This document shows positions 45,467 through 55,830 of a stretch of 64,000 nt of DNA, piece after piece. Position numbers and translations under genes: made by a program. The notes beneath the pieces are model-generated. The model saw only the letters and a program-made list of their open reading frames with translations. It did no database searches and was not told the DNA's origin. This stretch comes from Aquilaria yunnanensis (Eukaryota > Streptophyta > Magnoliopsida > Malvales > Thymelaeaceae), in NCBI GenBank assembly GCA_039654915.1, contig CM077597.1, positions 83,392,001-83,456,000 of the forward strand, read 5' to 3'. The number at the start of each line of letters is the position of its first letter. The stretch's first letter is position 1.

Positions 45467-47768
45467 TTAAGCATAGAATTTTTTCAAGGCATCTGAATGC
45501 CAAGTATTTTTCAATTCTATACCATCAGCGTCGCCGAGTCTGTACACGCCTTTTCGTACTTCGGCAAGAACCAGATAAAGTCCTTCCCAATTCGCGCGAA
45601 GTACTCCGTGGGATGGCCTTCGGGGTGCGAAGTCAGCCTTTCGGAGAACGAGGTCTCCCTTCTTGATCTCTTTTGGCCGGGCTTGTAAATTTATGGCCGC
45701 GGCCACTCTTTGCTGAAAAGCTTTTCTTCTCAGCTCGGCTATTTCTCTATGTTCGCCGACGAGGTCAAGCTTTGTTCTTAGGCTGAGGTCGTTTCCACTT
45801 TCATCGAACACTTGCACCCGTACTGATGGTCGTACTACCTCGATTAGAATGATGGCCTCTGTACCGAAGACTAGCGAAAAAGGCGTTTCCCCTGTGGCTC
45901 TTCGGGGTGTTGTTCGGTAGCTCCATAATACGCTTTGGAGTTCTCCTGGCCATTTCCCTTTTGCTTCCCCCAGTCTCTTTTTCAGACCATCTTTCATGGT
46001 TCTATTAGATACTTCTACCAGCCCATTGCTTTGGGGGTGAGCTACTGGGGCGAAGTGCATCTTTATTCCGAGGTCGCTGATAAATTCCTGGAATCCTTTG
46101 TCTATGAACTGGGATCCATTGTCAGCTACTAGCACCCTCGGTATGCCAAATCTGCATACGATGTTCTTCCAGACGAACATCTGCACTTTTTTTGCCGAGA
46201 TAGCCGCTAGGGGTTCTGCCTCGACCCATTTGGAGAAATAGTCTACTGCTACAACGCAGAATTTTACGCCTCCAGGGGCTGTAGGGAGCGGCCCAATGAG
46301 ATCAATGCCCCAGACTGCGAAGGGCCAGGGATAATCAGCCGAAGTCACCATTTTCCGAGGGTGTCCTCTGGATAGTTGCGTGTCTCTGGCAACTACCGCA
46401 TTTCTGGACGAACTTCCTTGCGTCCTTTCTCAGGGTAGGCCAGAAGTATCCTTGGCGAAGTATTACAGCTGCAAGGGCGTCGGTTCTGATGTGCGAACCA
46501 CAAGCGCCTTCGTGTACTTCTTCGAGGATCATTTCAGTATCCTCTTCGCCGATACACCTCTGTAGTGGGTTTGCATATCCCTGCCGATATAATTCTTCAC
46601 CATTTAGGAAGAATCGACCGGAGCGTCTTCGGATTTTGGCAGCTTCACTAGGGTCTTCGGGGAGTGTATTGTCCTCGAGGTATCTTTTTATCGGGTCTTT
46701 CCAGCCTCTTCCCGAAGTTGATATGCTCAGCACTGTGATGCTTGGGTGACCCAGCACCTCAGTGTATACTTTTGATTTTGCCAAGCAGTCTGCCTCGGCA
46801 TTATCACGTCGAGGCACATTTTTGATTCGCACGGTATCAAACTCCCGGATGAGTTTTGCCACCAGTTCATGGTATTTTGCCAAGGTCGGGTCCTTTGCCC
46901 CATAGTCTCCTGCCGTTTGCCGAACTACTAGCTGGGAATCGCTGTGGGCTTTTAGATTTCGCACGCCAATTCTTCTGGCTAGGCGTAATCCTGCTATGAG
47001 GGCTTCATACTCAGCCACGTTGTTGGTGATGTTAAAGCTGAACTTGATGGCCTTCGTTACTTCAAGGCCTTCGGGACCTCTGATAATTACCCCGGCTTCC
47101 TGGTGTTCGGATCCCGAGGCTCCGTCAACATGCAAAGTCCATTCGGGATCACCTTCACCAGGATCCGGATGGCTGTCCTCGGTGGTGGGTACTTCGGCGA
47201 TAAAGTCTGCCAGTGCTTGAGCTTTTATGGCTTTCTGAGGTTCATATGCGATGTCATGTTCGCCAAGCTCTATACACCATTTGGAGAGCCTTCCGGAATG
47301 ATCCACCTTCCTCATGACATCCCGAAGTGGTAAACTACTTCGGACGATGATAGGGTGAGCTTGAAATTATGGTCGTAGCCTTCTTCCTGCTAGCACCAAG
47401 GCATATATAGCTTTTTGCAACAAAGGATACCTGATTTCGGCGCCGTGCAGGGATTTGCTAACATAATAGACCGGCCATTGCTTTAGCCCCTCTTCTTTTA
47501 CAAGAACCGAACTCACAGCTTTTTCTGTGATAGCGAGGTATAGTACGAGCGGCTCTCCTTCGCGAGGTTGTCGCAGAGTAGGCAGGCTGGCCAAGTAGAT
47601 TTTCAGTTCTTCCCAGGCCTTTTAGCAATCTTTACCCCAAGGATGGTCATTACCTCCGAGGTTGTCCTCCTTTTTTGCTGCCTTTGTGAGGACTTTGAAG
47701 AATGGCCGACACCGATCTCCGTATCTGGAAATAAACCTACTGAGGGAGGTTATCCTTCCAGTGAGCCT
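45467..47768 (-). pseudogene. T4 RNase H, second RNase H and integrase
   Basis: From 47768 down: RLTGRITSLSRFISR; RNase H region LYLAITEKAVSSVL; the second RNase H from about 47165 with intact HVDGASGSEHQ, NNVAEYEALIAGLRL and HSDSQLVVRQ; the integrase zinc region HEGACGSHIR ... CGSCQRHA; and the core WGIDLIGPLPTAPGG, VADNGSQF and HPQSNGLVEVSN. The end is FYA (45469-45467). Lesions: a stop near 47622 (DC*KAW), TAA near 47366, and a +1 frameshift near 46350 between the zinc region and core. The integrase core frame of 294 residues is otherwise open. Confidence 0.92.
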
Positions 47769-49259
47769 CTACACATCTTTTACTATGGCAGGAGTTCGGA
47801 ACTCGAGTAGGGCCTTGATTTTTTCTGGGTTAGCATCAATGCCTTTTTCTGATACCATGTACCCAAGGAATTTTCCCGAGGTTACTCCGAAGATGCACTT
47901 TTCGGGACTGAGATGGATCCTGAAGGTTCTGAGCTTGTGGAAGGTTTCCTTTAGATCTGTGATGTGGTCGTCAGGTAGCTTGCTTTTGACTATCATATCG
48001 TCAACATACACTTCCATGTTTCTCTCTATTTGGTCGTTAAAGACCTTGCTCATCAACCTCTGGTAGGTGGCTCCTGCATTTTTAAGCCCGAAGGGCATCC
48101 TGACGTAGCAGTATGTTCCTCCCTCGGTGATGAAGGCGGTTCTTTCTTCATCTTCGGGGTTCATCCTTATTTGATGATAGCTGCTGAAGGCGTCTAAGAA
48201 ACTTAGGAGTCCGTATTCGGCAGTTGAGTCTACCAATTGGTCTATCGGTGGGAGAGGGTATGAGTCTTTTGGGCAAGCATCGTTTAAGTTTCTGAAGTCG
48301 ATGCACATCCGGAGTTTACTGCTGCCCTCTTTTGTGGCAATGACCATGTTGCTCAACCATTCGGGGTATTTCACCTCCCTGATAACCTCAGCGTCTAGCA
48401 GGCGCTGCACTTCGGTTTTGACGAAGTTGTTTTTATGGGCTGAGATGCCCCATTTCTTTTGCCGGACAGGCTTTGCTTCCGGATTTACTTTGAGGCTATG
48501 CTGTATTACGCCAGGGCTCACCCCTGGCATATCTTTCGGCGAGTAGGCAAAAAGATCTTTATTTTCCAGCAGAAAAGATACAAGTTTTTTCTTGTCACCT
48601 TCGGCCAAGCTCTTTCCCATTCGGGTAGATTGACCTGGGACAAGTTCTACTATTTCCGTTTCTGCCTTTGCGGGACTCTCTGCCTCGCCCTGTTTTGGTG
48701 CTTTTGCTTCCACAGCTTGCGCAGAGTTGTTTGCTGGAGCTTTTCATGTTTTGACGAACACCTTCCTTACTTCGCCTTGATCTATGAAGATTTCCGCATC
48801 TCCATCCTTGGCGGCGAAAGTGACGGTTAAGTACTTGACATCAGGGCGAATGTGCAGGTTTCCCTGTGTCTGTCTTCCAAGGATGGCGTTGTACGATGAA
48901 GGGACATCCATGACGATGAACCTTGCCATTGTGGAGGCGTACAATTCCTCTATTCCCATCACCGAAGTCCCTTTCAACATCAACGGGAGATCGATCCAAC
49001 CGAGGACGGGTAGCTCGGCCGGACCTACCCCGAAGGTAGGCGAGGTGACGGGCTTGAGGTCGCTGGTAGATACACCCAAGCTCGGTAGCAAGTGTGAAAA
49101 CAAGACGTCGGCATTTGATCCGTCGTCAAGCAGCACTCTTTTGACGTCCCAGTTTCCTATTCTCGCCATGATCAACAATGGGTCGTCATGGGGAAAAATG
49201 ACGGCGGAACCATCCTTTCGGGCCAGCTTTTTTGTTGGACTTTGATATTCCATGACTGT
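47769..49259 (-). pseudogene. T4 protease and reverse transcriptase
   Basis: Protease active site VLLDDGSNADVLFSHLLPSL near 49135-49080. An in-frame TGA at 48744 (VFVKT*KAP) stands where T1 has Arg. The RT frame 48713-47772 is open and complete: GDKKKLVSFLLENKDLFAYS, VIATKEGSSKLRM, CIDFRNLNDACPKDSYPLP, FLDAFSSYHQIRM, and the catalytic YVDD at 48008-47997. It ends at TAG 47771-47769, identical in position to the amber codon of T1 and T2. Confidence 0.92.
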
Positions 49260-50966
49260 TATTTCTCTGGCCTTCTTCTTTCTTTCCGAGGATGGGAGTC
49301 CCGTCGTTATTGTCTGTATGATTCCTGCTGAAGGTGGGGGGTGCCTTTTCGGACTTCGGTTTCTCCGCCTGTCGGAGTCGTAGTCCTCGTCTTCTGCCTT
49401 TCCTTCCTCCTCTTTTCTCCCCTTCGGGGAAGGCATGCGCAAATAACGCCGAAGTTGGCCCTGTTTTATCAGCGACTCTATATACTTCTTCAATTGGAAG
49501 CAGTCTTCGGTGTCGTGACCGTGGTCGTGATGACACTCGCAGAACTTCTTCATATTCTTTCTGTTGTCGGCGGTCATGGCCCGTGGCCGCTGAACCTGCG
49601 TCCCTTGCCTTTGTATCGTTATGAGGATGTTTGTCCGTGTGGTGTTCAGGGGTGTGAAAATTGGGAGTTTCCTTCCTCACATCCTCCGAGGTCGTCCTGC
49701 CTGTTCGGTGGGATACCGATTTTGCTGGCTGGATCCTTCAGCCCGGGCGTGATCGGACTTCGGTCCGCCCATTCTTAGTTCTTCGGCTGTCATGTGCTGT
49801 TCGGCCCTTCGGTAAAATTCACCGAGGGTGTCCGGGGGGTCCTTAGATAACTCGCAAAACAGCTGTGAGTCCCTTTGAAGGCCCCGTGTCATGGCGAGGA
49901 TGCGTATTTCGGGCCAGAAGTCCGGGACGCTTAGAGCTTCCCTATTGAACCTTTCGACATAGTCGCGTATGGTCTCTCCAATTCTTTGCGCTATGTCGAA
50001 CACCTGAACCAGCATCTTCGCCGTTGGCCGACTCCCGATAAACTTCTGCGTGGAGGCTGTGGACAACTCCTGGAACTCCGTGATGGTCCCTGGGGCCAAT
50101 GAATTATACCAGGCTGTTGCTGGCCCACTGAGAGTGACCTCGAAGCATTTGCACAAGGTAGCATCGTCAGCACCGTCCATCATCATGCTGCGTCTGTACT
50201 TGGTCAGATGTGCCTGTGGATCAGTACGGCCATCATAAGTTTCTAGCCGAGGTACTCTGAAATCACCTGGCATGGCTGCCTCAACCACATCTTGGGTGAA
50301 TAGGGACTCGTCCCCACAAAAGGTCCTAGACAGCCTAGCCCAGACGGGTTTGCGGGCCACCTGTTTCTCCACTCTGTCCAACCTCGCCAATATTTTCTCC
50401 ATAAGGGTCGTGGCGCTAGGTTCCTCTTCTGGCAGGGGGGATTGTCGGTGCCTCTTCGGGGAGTGAGTTCGGCGCTGAGGGGAAGGGGACCTCGCCTCAG
50501 GCGACTGGCTCCTCTTGTGTGTGATTTTGGGTCGCCTTGACCCCGTTTGTCCTGTGAGTCGTGCCCCGAGGGGCATGTTTTTTGTTGAAGACTCCTCTCG
50601 TGGGTCTCCGGATCCCGAACTACGATGAGTTGGTTTGGGGCTTTTTTCCCGAGGGTGTGCTGGCAAAGGAGGCCTTTGAGCTTGAGCTTGTTGTGGCCAC
50701 CTTCGGTCTATCTGTTGTGTCATTTCAGCCACAACAGAATGTTGAAAGTTGCGCACGAAGCTCATGGTTATGACCAGAGGGCGTTCTTCCTCAGGCGTGG
50801 AAGTCCCTGGGGGGGCTTGCTCAGTGGCCAGTTGGGCTTCAGGCGCGGACGGGGACCTCGAGAGTCCCTTGTGCTTAGAACACCGAGTCTCAACGACGGC
50901 GACCCGAGGATGGTTTCCCACAGACGGCGCCAAATGATGTCCGGGGACATCTTCGCTGGAAGGCAT
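49260..50966 (-). pseudogene. T4 gag
   Basis: The conserved ATG at 50966 is 32 nt inside the LTR (MPSSEDVPGHHLAPSVG, through the primer site). An upstream in-frame ATG at 51104 would add 46 residues from the LTR. Then come the Ser/Arg-rich spacer, ARLDRVEKQVARKPVWAR, FRVPRLETYDGRTDPQAHL, FIGSRPTAKMLVQVFDIAQ, YVERFNREALSVPDF, and the zinc motif CECHHDHGHDTEDC at about 49546-49505. A single TGA at 49679-49677 (RRM*GRK) interrupts an otherwise open frame into the protease region. Confidence 0.9.
50916..50932 (-). promoter_or_regulatory. T4 primer binding site
   Basis: TGGCGCCGTCTGTGGGA on the minus strand, two bases from the LTR, identical to T1. Confidence 0.82.
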
Positions 50967-51684
50967 GGTGACTTCCGGGAGGACTTCCTGTGAGGGAGAG
51001 CGCCTGGTGCTGGAGTTTTCCAGGGGAAGGTGCCTGCAAAGCTCAGAGAAGAGGGTTAGGAGGTCCCCGGGGTGCTTTTCCGGGGAGGAGCCTCCGACGC
51101 CCAAGTCAGTTTCCTGAGAAGGTAAGACGGAAGCACTAAAGTTTTTAGTAAGCTTGCCTGTGTTTTCTCAAAGGAGAGGAGTCCAACCCCTTGCCAGGGT
51201 TTGTTTCCTGGTATTTATAGGAATGTCCAGCCCGTTCAGATCATGACACGTGTTCGGTCAGATGTTCTCTGAATTTCTGGGCGTAGGGGACAAGTAGCCA
51301 GTGGCAGGCTCCTTGAGCCTTGAACCGAGACAGGCCGTGACGTGACCTGGATGGCGTCGGCGTGTCAAATCGGCGTTTGAGGTGACATGTAGCGTCTGTG
51401 GGCGGCATGTCAGAGGCTCCTTAAATGCTCATACCGTACTCCCGAGGTCCCTGGCCAAGGTCGTCCTTTGGTACGGACGATGCCCCTTCGGGAAATATGC
51501 CCGCAGTTCGGGGAGTTCCCTAATTCAGGGTTCCGCCTTTGGGGAGATCCTCTTCAACTTGCAATAGCTGATTCTCCGTCTCCGAAGGCGATCTGTTTAG
51601 TACCTCGGGGGGGCTAATAGCTTCCTCGTGTTCCCTGACACTCCGAGTTCGGGTCAGATAGAGGCGATAGCCCTTCAGCTATCA
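50935..51684 (-). repeat. T4 5' LTR
   Basis: 750 bp, partner of 40832-41581. Its own-strand start TGATAGCTGAAGGGCTATCGC contains the tip hairpin with one substitution. TATTTATAGG (51212-51221 inverse) is a possible sense TATA. Confidence 0.95.
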
Positions 51685-53939
51685 GTACCCTCCCCCACGG
51701 ATGGTATGCAAGTTCTGCAGGTTTCATGGGATTGCCGTGAACCAGCTCCCTCCCAATTCTTATTCTTACTTCAACTCCTTTCTTTGCATGTGTGGGGTTT
51801 TTAAGATAAAACCCCAGTTTCTTTTCTTTATGCAATACTACAAGCTCCACCCGGTCCCGAAGGGTGGCTTCTATTTTTTGCTTGCCCGAGGGTCCAGGAG
51901 CAAAAAATTCACGTTCACCTTTGACAATAGGGATAGCTGGCGGGGGTGGCAAAAGAAGTTCTTCTTCCTATCAGTTCTCGAAAGATGGAGCTACGTACCC
52001 ACTAGATGGGCTTCGGGGACATTGAGGATCGACGTTGTTGACCCTCGGAAGCTTCTCACCTCGAGGTTGGTTGCCAAATTTGACGAGTTTGACCAGTGCA
52101 TTCAGGCAGTTGAGGATTAGGACCCCTAGGCCTCTCCGCGTTCCTTGTACCCCTTTCCCATTAAATGGGACCTCATGTCTGAAGAGGTCCTTTGGGAACT
52201 GGGGGTAATCCATAAGCACAAGTTCGACCTGAACATGCCTGTGCCTGTTCTCCTAGGGAAGAAGGCATGGTTGGTGATGCTTCTTCGGGCTAAGATCTCA
52301 TACGAGGCTTTTGCCGAGAGTAAGTTATCTTCTAGGTTTTACTACCTGTATTCCTTTTGGACTTACACTGATATTTTTTCCTTTTGCAAATATGGGCGAT
52401 CAATCTGCTGACTTTTTCAAGTCCCTTTTTCTCGGTCAAGCCGAGAAGGGGGAGCAAACGTGAAGAAAGACGCCTGCTAAAAGGAAGAATACTAGTGGGG
52501 AACCATCCAAGGTGAAGAAATCCAAGGCGGATGCCCTTCCTCCTCTCCCTGAAGACATCGTCGAGGTGCAGGATCAGTCACCTGCCCATTCTCCTACTTA
52601 CGTCGATCCTTCCTTGGATTCTGCCACTTTCGGGGTAGCTCTGAGTCTGGACATTGTTGTCGAGACCTCGGTCAAACATACTTTGGTTCGAGAGCTTGAA
52701 GAGAGCAGGAGAAAAAAAGGTAAGAACATTCCCGGTGAAGTCCGTGAAGTGGATGAATCCGAGGACGATGTCGCCGAACTTCCACTAGGTTGGTTCCTTA
52801 GCTGTTCCTCTATGAATCTTAGCATTTTTAGCATCTACGATTTTTTAGATGAATGGCTAAGGGATAACGTACTGACGAAACTTTGGCATGGTCTTGCAAA
52901 GGATGTGACTCATGCTCCCTAGTTGGAAGCTCATGCCCAAAAAAGGACTCTTCGGGATAGCCGTATCCCGAAGGATAAAGTACCGAGGGAGCCCTTCTGG
53001 ACTTTCACGAAGGACATGAGTTTGTTCTCCGAGGACAGCCAGTTGATGGCTCCCTAGATGGCGATAGGTGTGCTAACGAATGACACCTTTCAGTCACTTA
53101 TCGCCGAGTGCCCGAACGAGGAGATCCTTGCGGCGAGGATGACTGAACACGCCGCCCAGGTGAGTTTTTTCTTTCTTTGGGCACTTAGAAAAATTTTCTT
53201 CTGAGTTTTCGTTGCATTTTGACCCTTATTCAGGGCTTTTTTTCTGTAGCTCCTAGCGTACAATGAGTATTTTCGGTCCTAGGCGGCAAAGCAGACTGAG
53301 GCTCGCTCTCGGTCTGAGGATTCTCTGAGGAAAGCGAAGGAGTTCTGCACCAAATACGTCCTCAAATATGGTGAACTAAACAAAATTGCAAAGAAGAACA
53401 TGGAGAATCTTTGAACTGAGCTTCGAGAGAGCAAGAAAAAGCTGCTCCTCAATTTATCTGCCAAGGTTAAGGACCTCAGCTCGAAGTGCGCTGTTCTCTC
53501 CTCGAAGAATGAAGTCCTTCGGAAGGAAAAGGCAGAAGATGCTGAGAACCTTATGAAGGCACTCGCTTTGAATGCTGATCTCCAGGCCGAGGTCAATTTG
53601 TTGAGGAAGGAGACCAAGAGTAAGAAGAAGAAGAAGAAGCTTGAGAGGGAGGTTGCTGAGCTTACGGCTGAACTATCAGCTCTGAATGCCGAGAAGGACC
53701 AGTCTAACCAGATGGCAAAGGTGTCTTATCAAGACAGCTTCTGTTTGGCGTGGCATCAAGTCCTCTTTCAGTACCCCGAACTCGACCTCTACTTCCTATC
53801 TGCTCTAGATTTTCCCAAAGAGCCCAGGTAGACGTGGTTGAAGCTGGAGTTCCTCAACCTTCCTCCTGCTGGGTCCACGCTTCCAGATGCTCCTATCCAA
53901 GAAGAAAATGCTGATGCCGAGGAGGCACGGACGCTCTAG

Positions 53940-54365
53940 CTCAGCAATAGGCTTTTTTCTTCCTTCTTTTTCTTGTAACCCTTTTCTTTGTACCGTTGCC
54001 TTAGAATTATAGCAAAATTTTTTCTTAAGCCTCCGTTCTTTCCTCTGAATACGACTCTTCAAAAATTTGTATAATTCTATATGTGTATCTTCGGCGAATA
54101 TCCACGTTCAAAACCACGCTTTCGAGAAGTATCGTACTATCGTACTATTTTTCCCTTGTGATATTTTCCCGATGTGTGGACTATTTTAGCTTTTCCAAAT
54201 GTATTTCATCAAGTTTTGGGCTTTGCTAAGGGATTAGCACTTTTGGAAGAAAGTCATTATGCTAGAAGCCTCTTTTAGTAACGTGACCATGTTCGGCTTA
54301 TAATCCACGTTTTTATTGGTGACTTCAGGGAGGAGTAATTACAATCTTTTCTTCAGAAAAGATGT
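53940..54365. other. T3 tail-to-tail spacer
   Basis: About 425 bp between the antisense gene and the pol stop. T-rich, no frame supported. Confidence 0.55.
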
Positions 54366-55830
54366 CTAAGTGTAGAATTTTTTCAGAGAATAAGAATCCC
54401 ATGTGTTTTTCAACTCTACTCCCTCAATATCACCCAATTTGTAGACTCCTGGGCGGATTTCGTTGAGGACCAAATAAGGTCCACTCCAGTTTGCCCGAAG
54501 TACCCCATTTGATGGTCTTCGGGGCTTGAATTCGGCCTTTCGAAGGACGAGGTCCCCTTTTTTGATTTATTTTTTCTTCACATGCAAGTTAGTAGCATCG
54601 GTTACTCTTTGTTGGAAGCCTTCCTCCTAAGTTCGGCCATTTCACGGTGTTCTTCGGTGAGGTCTAATTTTGTCCTTAAGCCGAGAATGTTTCCTTCTTC
54701 GTCGAATACTTGTATTCTTACCGAAGCTCGTATGGCCTCAATGGGAATAATGGCTTCTGTCCCGTACATGAGCGAAAAAGAAGTTTCTCCTGTGGCCCTT
54801 CGGGGAGTGGTGCGATAGCTCCATATTACACTTGGAAGCTCTCCTAGCCATTTCCCCTTTGCCTCATTTAGCCTTTTCTTCAAGCCATCTTTTATTGTCC
54901 TATTGGACACCTTGACTTGCCCATTAGCTTGAGGATGGGCTACCGGGGTGAAATGTAGTTTTATGCCGAGGTTAGCCATAATTCTCGGAACCCCTTATCA
55001 GTAAACTGGGTACCATTGTCGGCCACTATTACCCTGGGTATGCCAAATTGGCATACGATGTTCTTCCAAATGAACTTCTGGGTGTCCTTCACTAATATTA
55101 ATGCTAAAGGCTCTACTTCGATCCACTTAGTGAAGTAGTCTATTGTAACTATGTAGAACCTTACCCCACCGAGGGCGGTTAGGAGAGGTCCGATAAGGTC
55201 AATCCCCAGATGGTGAAGGGGCAAGGGTAATTTGCCAAAGTTATCTTTTCCGAGGGTAACCTCTGGATGTTGGCATGTCTTTGGCAATTGTCACATCTTC
55301 GAACAAATTGCCTTGCATCCTTTCTTAGGGTAGGCCAAAAGTAACCTTGGCGAAGTAGTACTCCAGCGAGGGCATCTGTTTCCAATGTGGGAACCACAGG
55401 CCCCCTCATGAACATCTTCGAGGACTATTTTGACATCATTTTCACTTATACACCTCTGCAAGGGACTTGTATACCCTTGTCTGTAAAGTTCATCCCCGAT
55501 GAGGAAGTATCTCCCAGAGCATTTTCATACTTTTATGGCCTCGGCAGGGTCTTCGGGAAGTGCCGAAGTTGCCAGATATTTTTTGATGGAGTCTTGCCAT
55601 CCTTTTCCCGAGGTTGCTATGCACATTAATTCTGTGTTGGGTTGTTTTAGCACCTCGGTGGGTTCCTTGGATTTGGCCAAAGTATCAGCCTGGGTATTAT
55701 CTCTTTGGGGCACATTTTCTATTTGTACTGAGTCAAACTCTTCAATGAGCTTCTTGACAAGGTCATGATACTTTGCCAAGGTTGGATCTTTTGTAGCGTA
55801 ATCTCCTTTCATTTGCCGAACTACCAGTTG
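54366..55830 (-). pseudogene. T3 second RNase H (end) and integrase
   Basis: Starts abruptly at 55830, where K is inserted, in QLVVRQMKGDY of the second RNase H. It continues with FDSVQIENVPQRDNTQAD, the integrase zinc region (TDALAGVLLRQGYFWPTLRKDARQFVRRCDNCQRHA), the core (GIDLIGPLLTALGG, VADNGTQF, HPQANGQVKVSN) and the C-terminal tail ending at FYT with TAG at 54368-54366. Frameshifts lie near 55200 and 54970, and there are several stops. Closer to T2 than to T1/T4 in this region (for example TDKGFRE, SIQ-type spacing). Confidence 0.87.

Larger units (their letters stand above)
40832..51684 (-). mobile_element. T4: Tat-type Ty3/gypsy element with antisense gene
   Basis: Complete copy of 10,853 bp inserted in exon 1 of T3's antisense gene. 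Flanks are GTACT (40827-40831) and GTACC (51685-51689). The uninterrupted relatives predict GTACC, so one copy has mutated. Both LTRs are 750 bp and differ at about 24 positions by hand count (about 3%), mostly transitions. The gag-pol frames are the longest of the Tat copies, but carry five stops and one frameshift. It is closest in sequence to T1. Confidence 0.95.
40600..53939 (+). pseudogene. T3 antisense four-exon gene, exon 1 split by T4
   Basis: Exon 1 runs from ATG 40600 (MSDPAPLMTVCPTPESF) to 40831. T4 interrupts it, and it resumes at 51690 to 52319. The residues flanking T4 (LKAGLRY, then PPRMVCKFCRFHG) join as in T2. Exon 2 is about 52390-52788 (MGDQSADFFKSLFLGQ), exon 3 about 52900-53159 (EPFWTFTKDMSLFSED) and exon 4 is 53250-53939 (coiled coil, then FCLAWHQVLFQYPELDL). 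Stops: TAG 40801, two near 52120, TGA 52460, TAG 52920, TAG 53056, TAG/TGA in exon 4 and TAG near 53830. The acceptors before exons 2 and 3 read GCAA instead of GCAG. At the codon that is TGA in T1 and T2 this copy has CGG. Dead copy. Confidence 0.75.
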
